From: Deltaproteobacteria bacterium
GTDB taxonomy: Bacteria > Myxococcota_A > UBA9160 > UBA6930
Length of the DNA: 37,536 nucleotides
Direction of reading: 5' to 3'
Assembly: GCA_029261815.1 (NCBI GenBank)
Contig: JAJDAQ010000055.1
Span: 1-37,536, forward strand
Positions within the stretch are counted from its first letter, which is position 1, and every line of letters starts with the position of its first letter. The notes under the pieces are model-generated. The model searched no databases and was not told the DNA's origin. It saw only the letters and a list, made by a program, of their open reading frames with translations. The position numbers and the translations under genes were made by a program. This document shows positions 1-7,225 of the stretch, in pieces.

Positions 1-2
1 CC

Positions 3-113
3 CGTTGCCCGCGTGCATTCGAGCCGTGCGCAGGGACGGTGCCCGAAGACCGAACCCAAGGTGAAGGCCATACCGCGGCTTGCTTCGCACTCGACGGCGA
101 GGAGGCCTCGTGA
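3..113 (+). CDS. OppD/DppD-type peptide ABC transporter ATPase, C-terminal fragment
   Basis: This is the last 36 codons of a gene whose body lies before the window. The frame starting at base 3 reads RCPRAFEPC, then a Gly-His pair and an Ala-Ala-Cys, and stops with TGA at 111-113. This matches the cysteine-containing tail of the oligopeptide/dipeptide ABC ATPase C-terminal domain (RCP..F..C then GH..AC). The downstream OppF-like gene carries the same kind of tail. Its TGA overlaps the GTG of that gene (GTGA at 110-113), as is usual for oppD-oppF pairs. Only the tail can be judged, so the exact substrate is unknown. Confidence 0.8.
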   Translation, partial: RCPRAFEPCAGTVPEDRTQGEGHTAACFALDGEEAS

Positions 114-1114
114 GCGAAGCCCCGCTCCTCGAGGTCCGCGGCCTTCGGACCTGGTTCCCGATCAAGCGCGGTCTCCTGCGCCGTACGGTCGGTCATGTCC
201 GCGCTGTGGATGATGTCGACCTCACCATCCACGCCGGCGAGACGCTGGCGTTGGTCGGCGAGAGCGGTTGTGGAAAAACGACGGTGGGACGGTCCATCCT
301 GCGGCTCGAAGAACCGCAGGCGGGCGAAATCCGATTCCGCGGGACGGATCTCCGCACATTGGACCGGGACGAGATGCGGCCCCTGCGGCAGAAGCTGCAG
401 ATCGTATTCCAGGATCCGATGGCGTCGCTGAACCCACGTCTCCGCGTGCACGACATCCTTGCCGAGGGGCTTCACTCCTTCGGGATGGGCGCCGCCGGAA
501 GTGAACGGACCGACCGCGTCGCCGCCGCGCTCACTCGCGTACGGCTCGACCCTGATTCGATGTGGCGTTATCCGCACGAGTTCTCGGGCGGCCAGCGTCA
601 ACGGATCGGAATCGCGCGGGCACTCGCCGTGGAGCCCGAGCTCTTGATCTGCGACGAATCGGTTTCGGCACTCGATGTTTCGATTCAGGCCCAGATCCTG
701 AATCTCCTGGGCGATCTCCAGGAAGAGATGGGTCTGGCCTACCTCTTCATCACCCATGACCTATCCGTCGTGAAGTATCTGGCCGACCAGGTGGCCGTGA
801 TGTACCTCGGCCAGATCGTCGAGCAGGGCCCGACCGCGCGAATCTTCGAGGCTCCCGAGCACCCTTACACCCGCGGGCTGCTTCAGGCGGTGCCGTCGGT
901 CGACCCGGATCGGCGCAGCGCTCGCCCGGCCGTTCTCGGAGACGTGCCGTCACCGGCGAACCCGCCGCCCGGTTGCCGCTTCCATACGCGATGCCCGGAG
1001 CGTTTCGACCGCTGTAGCGTCGATGCACCATCGCTGGTGCCGGTGCCAGAGGGAAAGAGCCGCTGCTTCCTCGCGGAGGCGTCTGCCGAGTCGCCTCAAC
1101 CCGGAGCCCCGTAG
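110..1114 (+). CDS. Oligopeptide/dipeptide ABC transporter ATP-binding protein (OppF/DppF type)
   Basis: A 334-residue ATPase that would power import of peptides or similar solutes at the inner membrane together with the OppD-type partner just upstream. Walker A GESGCGKT is at residues 50-57. The Q-loop (VFQDP), the signature [15 protein letters not shown], the Walker B LLICDE and the switch histidine FITHD follow in order. The C-terminal Opp/Dpp extension carries [10 protein letters not shown] chose GTG at 110 because GGCGAGGAGG lies just upstream and the start overlaps the stop of the preceding gene; an in-frame ATG at 80 would lie inside that gene. The permease and binding-protein genes are not in the window, so the substrate cannot be named. 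Confidence 0.93.
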   Translation: MSEAPLLEVRGLRTWFPIKRGLLRRTVGHVRAVDDVDLTIHAGETLALVGESGCGKTTVGRSILRLEEPQAGEIRFRGTDLRTLDRDEMRPLRQKLQIVFQDPMASLNPRLRVHDILAEGLHSFGMGAAGSERTDRVAAALTRVRLDPDSMWRYPHEFSGGQRQRIGIARALAVEPELLICDESVSALDVSIQAQILNLLGDLQEEMGLAYLFITHDLSVVKYLADQVAVMYLGQIVEQGPTARIFEAPEHPYTRGLLQAVPSVDPDRRSARPAVLGDVPSPANPPPGCRFHTRCPERFDRCSVDAPSLVPVPEGKSRCFLAEASAESPQPGAP

Positions 1115-1148
1115 AGCCGAAGGGGACCGGGTCGGGGAGGGCATCATC

Positions 1149-1847
1149 GTGGAACGAGCAGGGCTCGCGGAACGGCTCCGCTCGGCGGGCCTGATCGACG
1201 CGTCGCAGGTGCGTCTCGCTGAGCTCGAACAGCATCGCTTCGGCAGCCTGGCCGAGGCGTTGGTGCGGCTCGGCTTCCTGACCGAGGCGGACCTCGTCCG
1301 CGCCGTGTGTCGCTTCACCCAGACGCCGGCGATCGACCTGGCTGCCAAGCGCATCGAGCCCGAGGTGCTCTCGCTGGTCTCCGCCGAGGCGGCCCACAAA
1401 CATCGCTGCCTCCCGCTCTTCGTGAGTATGGGTCCTTCGCGGCGCGTGCTTTTCCTGGGCATCGAGAACCCCGCGCACAGCACGGCGCCCGAGGAGATCG
1501 CGCGATCCACGGGCCTTGAACAGCGCGTCGTCGTGGTGGGACCCGTTCAGCTCACGATGGCACTGGAGCGCTTCTATCCGACATCGATGTGGGGCGGCGT
1601 CGGGACCCATGAATCCGTGGTCGCAACCGACACGCTTCCGCTCGCGGATAGTACGCCCCGACCCGAAGCCGCGATGGCTATGGAGGTGCCGGCCGTCGAC
1701 AATGACGCCGACAGCGACGAAGGCCACGAGGTCCCGACGCGGGTGATCCTCCAAGCGCTGACAAAGTTGTTGACGGCTCGCGGGGTTATCGACCGTGCGG
1801 ACCTTGTTGCCGAGATTCGCGCGCTCTCGGAAGGCGTCGCCGACTGA
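1149..1847 (+). CDS. Stand-alone MshEN (GspE N-terminal) domain protein
   Basis: A 232-residue soluble protein. Residues about 5-115 resemble the MshEN/GspE-II N-terminal domain, with repeats of the form FGSLAEALVRLGFLTEADL followed by an Ile-Asp-Leu and a run of hydrophobic strands. In type II secretion and type IV pilus ATPases this domain can bind c-di-GMP. No Walker A or B motif follows, so this is not a secretion ATPase. The rest is an acidic low-complexity linker (about 160-200) and a helical C-terminus. The GTG at 1149 has GGGGAGG 8-9 bases upstream. It follows the OppF gene by 34 bases and may be co-transcribed. The domain call is fairly secure; the function is not known. Confidence 0.7.
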   Translation: MERAGLAERLRSAGLIDASQVRLAELEQHRFGSLAEALVRLGFLTEADLVRAVCRFTQTPAIDLAAKRIEPEVLSLVSAEAAHKHRCLPLFVSMGPSRRVLFLGIENPAHSTAPEEIARSTGLEQRVVVVGPVQLTMALERFYPTSMWGGVGTHESVVATDTLPLADSTPRPEAAMAMEVPAVDNDADSDEGHEVPTRVILQALTKLLTARGVIDRADLVAEIRALSEGVAD

Positions 1848-1920
1848 CATGCCGTCGCCGCGCGTGCTTGACACCCCATCGGCCCACAGTCACCCTGCGA
1901 ACGCTTCCAAAGGAGATGTT

Positions 1921-2235
1921 GTGCGCCTCGAGTACAGTTTCGAGATCGGTCAGATCGAAGTTCCGCGCTTCTCGGTCGAAGCCGTGGAGGGGATTGGCAA
2001 GGTCTTTACCCTCGCCACCCTCGTGATGAACGTGTTGGAAGTGAAGGCCAAGGTCGAGCTCGTCTTCCACGGCCTCAATCCCGAGGATCCGGGCCGCAAG
2101 ATCGAGGCGTTTCGCCGGATCATCGATGGCGCGACCTCGAAGCCCCAGCTTGTGTTCGAGGAAGGCGAGGGCGGCGCCGTGCCCGGCTCATCGTCGTACT
2201 ACCAGTGGGTGATCGTCCGGAAGATCACGGCCTAG
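1921..2235 (+). CDS. Small conserved-looking hypothetical protein (104 aa)
   Basis: A short, probably cytoplasmic protein with no signal peptide or membrane segment. It alternates charged and hydrophobic residues (for example LEYSFEIGQIEVPRFSVEAV), suggesting a small alpha/beta fold. I do not recognise the family. The GTG at 1921 has AAGGAG at 1910-1915, a good ribosome site; the frame is open upstream to 1795 but has no comparable site there. The gene lies 73 bases after the MshEN gene in the same direction. Its TAG stop shares the palindrome CTAG with the stop of the gene on the opposite strand. Confidence 0.6.
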   Translation: MRLEYSFEIGQIEVPRFSVEAVEGIGKVFTLATLVMNVLEVKAKVELVFHGLNPEDPGRKIEAFRRIIDGATSKPQLVFEEGEGGAVPGSSSYYQWVIVRKITA

Positions 2236-3758
2236 CGGCGACCGTCTTTCGCGCAGGCGCAATCGGCGCCGGTCCAACGGTGCTGCCGTTCGAGGCTCAG
2301 CTCCACGACCTGCTGTAGCGCGACGTTCGTCGGGAGATCGAGTCCGGTCTCGGCAAGGTAGCGTCCGAGGGCGGCCCGGCGGGTACTCGCTCGCACGCGA
2401 TCGGGTAGCGACGCATTCCATTCCGCCAGGCCACGCAGGCGTTCGGGAATCGTTAGGCGACGGGGAAAGCGAACGCCCTCCAGGTCGACGAGAACGGCCC
2501 GGCCGTCGCTCTGGCGGTGGATCCAGTTCGTGGCCTTCAGGTCGCCATGGTCTACCTGGCGCCGGTGAAGTGCGACGACGAGGTCGCATTGGGCATCGAT
2601 GGCACCGGCCCTGTCGCATGCGGCGACACCATCAGGGCCGTCCACATTCTCGAGAACCACGAGACTCTGCGTCGGAATCCCGAAGACACGACGTTCGAGG
2701 AACGCGATTGGCAGCGCGGCAGCGATGTCTCGAGCCAGCAGACCATGGCCGTTGCGCCAGGCACGTGCGCCGGCTGAACCTCGGACCGCATCGGCGAGCG
2801 CGCGAAGCACGGAGGTCTTGTGCTCCTTCACCACGAGTGAACGGTCCCGATGGACGACCCGGGTGATCTTGACGCGGCCTTCGGCCTTGAGGATCTCGGC
2901 CGCGCTCGATTCCGTCTCGGCCGCATCATGCGTGGCGACCAGCGCCGCGAGCTCTGGGGCTGGGACGGAACGGAGATGGAGGCCGGAGCGATGGCCGATG
3001 CGGAAGCGTTCGAAACGTCGGCCCGGGCGCATGGCGCGCCGTGTGCGACTGCGTGCGTGCGCATCGGCGCGACGCGCGATTGCACGGACCAGCCTCTCAT
3101 GGCCCTCCGTCCTGTTTCCGACGTCGCTGCTGAGCGCATTGATGCCGAAACGAAGGACGTCGTCGTCGCTCAAGTGCTCGCGCAACGAGTAGAGCAGCGC
3201 CGCGGCATCGGCCATGCGCGCGCTGGGGTCTGTACTGCGGCGCGCGCTCTGGAGATCGAGGAGCCACGCTTTGCCGTCGGCCACCCGTACATTTCCGTGG
3301 TGAAGGTCGCCGTGGACGAAGCCGCATGCATGAAGGGCGTGGATTGCGTGAGCGGTGAGGTCGAGCGCCGTCACGGGATCCGACGTCTTCGCTTCGAAGG
3401 AGTGGATGAGGTCGTGGCCGGGCAGTGCGGGGAGGACCAGGAGTGGATCGCCGTTCGGGAACGTGCCGAGTCCCACGGGAGCCGGCACGGGTGCGCCGGC
3501 TTCGTGCGCCACTTGAAGTGCGCGCGCCTCCTTTTCGGCCGGACTCCGCCGGAGCCAGGCCTTGAGGCGTTCGCGCGCCGGGTGTCGGCCCGAGTGGGTG
3601 CGAAAATGCTTGCCAACGATGGCGTCTTCGCCCGCGCCTATGCGAACGATCCGCCTCCGCACGTTGTCGCGTAGGACCTCGGCCGTGCCGGGGTCCGCGA
3701 GCCAGCGCTCGACCGCCTCACGCACTCCGGCATCGGCGAAGCGCCAGTGGAGGGTCAT
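2232..3758 (-). CDS. Tandem lipopolysaccharide kinase-like protein (two Kdo/WaaP-type domains)
   Basis: A 508-residue protein with two kinase-like modules of the lipopolysaccharide kinase (Kdo/WaaP) class. The first has a candidate ATP lysine near residue 50, the catalytic loop HGDLHHGN at 149-156 and LLDLQSAR at 166-173. The second has VVKEHK around 309-314, HGDLKATNW at 404-412 and VDLEGVRF at 424-431. Both keep the catalytic Asp, the Asn and the metal-binding Asp of the D-L motif, so both could be active. The likely role is phosphorylation of LPS inner-core sugars at the cytoplasmic face of the inner membrane. The ATG at 3758 overlaps the stop of the glycosyltransferase gene (ATGA), supporting co-translation. 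Family members I know usually have one such domain, so the duplication is unusual. Confidence 0.8.
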   Translation of the reverse strand: MTLHWRFADAGVREAVERWLADPGTAEVLRDNVRRRIVRIGAGEDAIVGKHFRTHSGRHPARERLKAWLRRSPAEKEARALQVAHEAGAPVPAPVGLGTFPNGDPLLVLPALPGHDLIHSFEAKTSDPVTALDLTAHAIHALHACGFVHGDLHHGNVRVADGKAWLLDLQSARRSTDPSARMADAAALLYSLREHLSDDDVLRFGINALSSDVGNRTEGHERLVRAIARRADAHARSRTRRAMRPGRRFERFRIGHRSGLHLRSVPAPELAALVATHDAAETESSAAEILKAEGRVKITRVVHRDRSLVVKEHKTSVLRALADAVRGSAGARAWRNGHGLLARDIAAALPIAFLERRVFGIPTQSLVVLENVDGPDGVAACDRAGAIDAQCDLVVALHRRQVDHGDLKATNWIHRQSDGRAVLVDLEGVRFPRRLTIPERLRGLAEWNASLPDRVRASTRRAALGRYLAETGLDLPTNVALQQVVELSLERQHRWTGADCACAKDGRR

Positions 3759-4846
3759 GACGCCACCTCTTCGTAGAGGGAGCGCAGCGCGCGAATGTGG
3801 TGGTCCCACGTCGAGGATTCCGCGCGCCTGCGCGCCGCGAGGCCCATCGACGCGGCGATCGCATCGGGTCGAACGCGATCCAGCGCGCTGGCGAATCCCT
3901 CGACGTCTTCCGGGTCATCGACGACATCGCCGCCTTCGCCGATCCAGCGGGCTGCGCCGTTGGCCCCACTCGTGACCACGGGAATTCCGGACGCGGCCGC
4001 TTCGAGGCAAACGTTCGCGAACGCGTCATAGCGGGTCGGGAGCAGGAGTGCGTCGGCTTCCCGGTAGAGGGCCGGGAGGTCGTCGCGGGGGCCCAGGAAC
4101 GCGACACGATCGGCCACTCCCAGCGCGCGCGCGCGGGTGATCCAAGGGTCCGTCGGATCCTTGCCGACCACGGTGAGGTGCTCGTCCGGCGGCCGCAGCG
4201 CGAGCGCAGCCAGCGCCGTGTCGACGCCCTTGCGATGGAAGCCGCTTCCGACGAGGAGCCAGGTACGCTCCGCGTTCGTGCGGCGGCGTGGCTTCTCTGT
4301 TCCCCGGGGATGGAACCGCACGGTATCGACCCCGTTGACGATGACCCGGAGCCGATCCTCGGCGACCCCGAACCGTTCCGCGATCTCATCGCGCACCATC
4401 TCCGAGTTGCACAGGATCGTTTGCCGCTCGTCGCCGAACACTGCGCGGTCCATTGCCAGCGCGAGCGCATGACGCGGCGATGCGCGCCGCAGCGTGAGAC
4501 CGAGTCCGTGGTAGGTGCGTTCCATGTAGCTCGCATGGCAGCCACCGCCCGCGCGAAAGATGTCCTGGTGACGGGTTCGCGAGAACGACTGTACGCAGTC
4601 GGTATCGATCCGCGCGTTCGCGGCCGCGGCACCCTCCGAGAAGCGCCACACGCGCCAAGGCTGCCAGGTCGAGCTGACCGGGACGAGGTGGACCTCGACG
4701 CCGTTCGGCGCCGCAGCGTCGGCCGTGCGCGCGCACACGTGGACGTCGTCCCCGGCGGCGACCAGGCCGCGGGCCACCCTCCAAGCCACGGCTTCGACGC
4801 CTCCGCCGTGGGGCTCGAACCGTTCGATCACGAGTGCGATTCGCAT
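3755..4846 (-). CDS. Glycosyltransferase family 4, WaaG (RfaG)-like, LPS core
   Basis: A 363-residue GT-B glycosyltransferase, probably adding a hexose to the LPS core on the cytoplasmic side. The N-terminus MRIALVIERF with a GGG loop (14-16) fits the acceptor domain. CNSEMV (146-151), NGVD (171-174) and SGFHRKGVD (201-209) are typical of WaaG relatives. The donor-site region around 270-300 contains DAFANVCLEAAASGIPVV with the conserved Glu (282). ATG at 4846 was chosen over an upstream in-frame start at 4933 because the conserved first beta-strand begins there. It is the first gene of a two-gene unit with the double LPS kinase, which fits a core-assembly pathway. Confidence 0.87.
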   Translation of the reverse strand: MRIALVIERFEPHGGGVEAVAWRVARGLVAAGDDVHVCARTADAAAPNGVEVHLVPVSSTWQPWRVWRFSEGAAAANARIDTDCVQSFSRTRHQDIFRAGGGCHASYMERTYHGLGLTLRRASPRHALALAMDRAVFGDERQTILCNSEMVRDEIAERFGVAEDRLRVIVNGVDTVRFHPRGTEKPRRRTNAERTWLLVGSGFHRKGVDTALAALALRPPDEHLTVVGKDPTDPWITRARALGVADRVAFLGPRDDLPALYREADALLLPTRYDAFANVCLEAAASGIPVVTSGANGAARWIGEGGDVVDDPEDVEGFASALDRVRPDAIAASMGLAARRRAESSTWDHHIRALRSLYEEVAS

Positions 4847-4956
4847 GATGATTGCCGGCCGAGGGGGTCCAGGGGCCGGGGCCGCAGGGTACACTATTGC
4901 TTCGCCCGGGGTGCGCGCTCCTGGCCTTGCCACCTGCCTGCTGCAAAGTCCCTTCC

Positions 4957-5652
4957 ATGCCCCGCCCCGTCTCGCCCGTCCCGGAAGTCGAACCTACTGC
5001 CAAGCCGACGAAGCCGGGCGCCACACGCGTTCGCCGCGGCCAGGACAAGCGCGACCTGATTCTCCAGGCAGCGATCAAGGTGTTCGCGCGCGCCGGCGTC
5101 CATGGGGCGCGGGTGTCCGATATCGCGAAGGAAGCCGGTATCGCCTACGGGCTCGTCTACCACTACTTCAAGAACAAGGACGAGATCCTCGTCACGATCT
5201 TCGAGGAGCAGTGGCTGGGTTTCCTGGCTGCGGTTCGCGACATCGGCAACAACGGGCAACCCTTGCGAGACCGGCTGGTCTCGATCGCGGCGTTGATCCT
5301 CAACGCGTACCGGCTCCGACCGGATTGGGTCAAGGTGTTGGTGTTCGAGATCCAGCGGTCCGCGCGCTTCGCCCAGCCCGGTCAGGTTCAAGCGATGCGC
5401 CGGCTGTTCGACGAATTCGAGGACCTGTTCGAGCGGGCCCAGGTCGACGGCGAGATGCGTACGGATATCCGGCCCGCCGTGTCGGCGACGATGTTCATCG
5501 GTGCGCTGGAGATCGTGATCACGAGCCTGGTTCTCGAGACCGCTGCACTGCCAGCAGACGAAACCGAGGAACGTGCCTACTATCTCGCATTCGCGAATGA
5601 GACCGTGGAGATATTCCTGAACGGGTGTGCGCGTGGGGGGAGCACTCGTTGA
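4957..5652 (+). CDS. TetR-family transcriptional regulator
   Basis: A 231-residue regulator. After a short basic, proline-rich N-terminus (1-30), residues about 31-78 form the TetR helix-turn-helix, with DLILQAAIKVFARAG and then AYGLVYHYFKNKDEIL. The helical ligand domain follows, with an FARA-type patch and length usual for the family. ATG at 4957 was chosen because the in-frame stretch upstream to 4852 lies in the divergent promoter region. The stop overlaps the TTG start of the ABC ATPase (TTGA at 5649-5652), so the regulator is translated with the export unit it may control. A weak TACACT -10-like hexamer sits at 4890-4895. The ligand is unknown. Confidence 0.9.
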   Translation: MPRPVSPVPEVEPTAKPTKPGATRVRRGQDKRDLILQAAIKVFARAGVHGARVSDIAKEAGIAYGLVYHYFKNKDEILVTIFEEQWLGFLAAVRDIGNNGQPLRDRLVSIAALILNAYRLRPDWVKVLVFEIQRSARFAQPGQVQAMRRLFDEFEDLFERAQVDGEMRTDIRPAVSATMFIGALEIVITSLVLETAALPADETEERAYYLAFANETVEIFLNGCARGGSTR

Positions 5653-6431
5653 TCGAGGTCAACGGAATCCGAAAACGATACGGCGACTTCGTCGCCGTGG
5701 ACGATGTGTCCTTCTCTGCCGGCGCGGGCGAGGTGATCGGCTTCCTGGGACCCAATGGCGCTGGGAAGACCACGACGATGCGGATCCTGACCGGCTTCCT
5801 GCCGGCCACGGACGGCACTGCCAGCATCGCGGGGCACGACATCCACAAGGCGCCGCTCGAAGCACGTCGCGCCACGGGGTATCTGCCGGAGTCTCCGCCC
5901 GTCTATCCCGAGATGGAGGTCCGCAGCTACCTCACGTACGTCTCGAAGCTGAAGGATGTCCCGCGCGCAAAGCGCCGCGAAGCCGTCGACCGGGCTCTCG
6001 AACGTTGCGGCTTGACCGATGTGGACCGCCGTCCGATTGGCCAGCTCTCGAAGGGTTACCGCCAGCGTGTGGGGATCGCCCAGGCGATCGTGCATGAGCC
6101 CCAGGTCTTGATCCTGGATGAACCGACCGTGGGGCTCGACCCGAACCAGATCCTGGAGATCCGCGAGCTACTGGCGAGCCTCGCGGCTTCGAAGGATGGC
6201 GAGACGGGTCACACGATCGTCCTGTCGACCCACATCCTGGCCGAGGTCGAAGCGCTGTGTCGCCGCGTGATCTTGATCCGCCAGGGCAAGAAGGTGCTCG
6301 ACCAGCCGCTCGACGAGATCACGCGCGACGGCGGCAGCCTCGAAGCGGTGTTCGCTCGCTTGACCTTGCGGGGCGACGTTGGCGACGAGGTCGCCAGCGG
6401 GTCCGACGCGGAAACAGGAGCCGAAGGATGA
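5649..6431 (+). CDS. ABC transporter ATP-binding protein (GldA-like)
   Basis: A 260-residue ATPase of the ABC-2/GldA class. Walker A GPNGAGKT is at residues 34-41, the signature is LSKGYRQRVGIAQAI, Walker B is VLILDEP followed by the D-loop, and the switch histidine is in LSTHIL. I favour TTG at 5649 because a GGGGGGAG ribosome site lies 7 bases upstream and the protein then starts directly at the first conserved strand. ATG at 5625 is an alternative adding 8 residues. It should pair with the permease encoded next and the GldG-like and DUF4340 proteins. In Bacteroidetes, GldA/F/G were linked to gliding; in other phyla the same set exists without proven gliding, and its substrate is unknown. 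Confidence 0.9.
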   Translation: MIEVNGIRKRYGDFVAVDDVSFSAGAGEVIGFLGPNGAGKTTTMRILTGFLPATDGTASIAGHDIHKAPLEARRATGYLPESPPVYPEMEVRSYLTYVSKLKDVPRAKRREAVDRALERCGLTDVDRRPIGQLSKGYRQRVGIAQAIVHEPQVLILDEPTVGLDPNQILEIRELLASLAASKDGETGHTIVLSTHILAEVEALCRRVILIRQGKKVLDQPLDEITRDGGSLEAVFARLTLRGDVGDEVASGSDAETGAEG

Positions 6432-7225
6432 GGCATACGGCGGCCATCGCGGGGCGCGAACTGCGCTCGTACTTCACGTCGCCCGTTGCCTACGCGGTGC
6501 TGGTCCTGTTCTCGTTGTTGGGCGGCTTCTTCTTCGTCCTCCAGCTTTCCTCGTTCAATGCCGCCGTAGCGTTCTATCAGCAGACCCAGCAACTGCAGGC
6601 GCTCGAGTCGGTCAACCTCAACGACTACCTGATCTTTGGTTTCTATCAGCTGATGTGGCTCGTGTTGCTGATCCTGGTTCCCGGCCTCACCATGGGCCTG
6701 TTCAGCAGCGAGAAGGCCAATGGGACCGAAGAGCTCTTGCTCACAAGTCCCGTGACGATCTGGGAGATCGTGCTCGGCAAGTACCTGGCGGCCGCTGCCA
6801 TGGTCACGATCCTGACGGCCGTGCTGGCTGCGCTCACGGGGATCGTGTTCTTCTATGGAGACCCGGAGCCGCTGCAGACCGCGGCCGGCCTCGCCGGGGT
6901 CTGGCTCGTGGGTCTCGCTTATGCCGCGGTCGGATCGTTCACCTCGTCGGTGACCCGCAGCCCGCTGATCGCGTTCTTCTTCTCCGTCTTCTTGTTGTTC
7001 ATACTCTTCATGCTCGGGCCTGCGGCCGACATGGGCATGGCGGGCGCGACGGGCTCCGAAGCGGACGGCGTTCTGCGCGTCCTGCGGTGGTTGTCTTCCG
7101 AAGGCCACTTCAACGAGCTCACGACCGGTCTCGTGGACACCCGTGCACTCGCCTACTTCGGATTCATCATCGGCGTTTTCCTGCTGCTGACAAAGGCCTC
7201 GTTCGAGTCCGTGAGGTGGCGCTGA
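6428..7225 (+). CDS. ABC-2 type permease (GldF-like)
   Basis: A 265-residue inner-membrane permease, partner of the preceding ATPase. It begins with the cytoplasmic motif ELRSYFTSPVAY that is typical of GldF-type permeases. About six membrane segments follow, the first at about 20-40 and others at about 75-100, 120-145, 160-185, 195-215 and near the C-terminus. The conserved KANGTEELLLTSP loop follows the second segment. ATG at 6428 overlaps the ATPase stop (ATGA), and the gene's TGA overlaps the next start (TGATG), so the three proteins are probably made in matched amounts. The substrate is not known. Confidence 0.88.
   Translation: MRHTAAIAGRELRSYFTSPVAYAVLVLFSLLGGFFFVLQLSSFNAAVAFYQQTQQLQALESVNLNDYLIFGFYQLMWLVLLILVPGLTMGLFSSEKANGTEELLLTSPVTIWEIVLGKYLAAAAMVTILTAVLAALTGIVFFYGDPEPLQTAAGLAGVWLVGLAYAAVGSFTSSVTRSPLIAFFFSVFLLFILFMLGPAADMGMAGATGSEADGVLRVLRWLSSEGHFNELTTGLVDTRALAYFGFIIGVFLLLTKASFESVRWR

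Noticed and set aside
750..1874. A 374-codon minus-strand frame
   Set aside because: It lies antisense to the OppF and MshEN genes, has a composition expected from GC-rich antisense DNA and shows no family motif.
3797..5059. A 420-codon plus-strand frame
   Set aside because: It is antisense to the well-supported glycosyltransferase and its upstream region, and no domain can be seen in it.
6379..7224. N-terminal extension of the GldG-like frame
   Set aside because: This part is an alternative frame of the ATPase and permease genes; the true start is the ATG at 7225 next to the first membrane helix.
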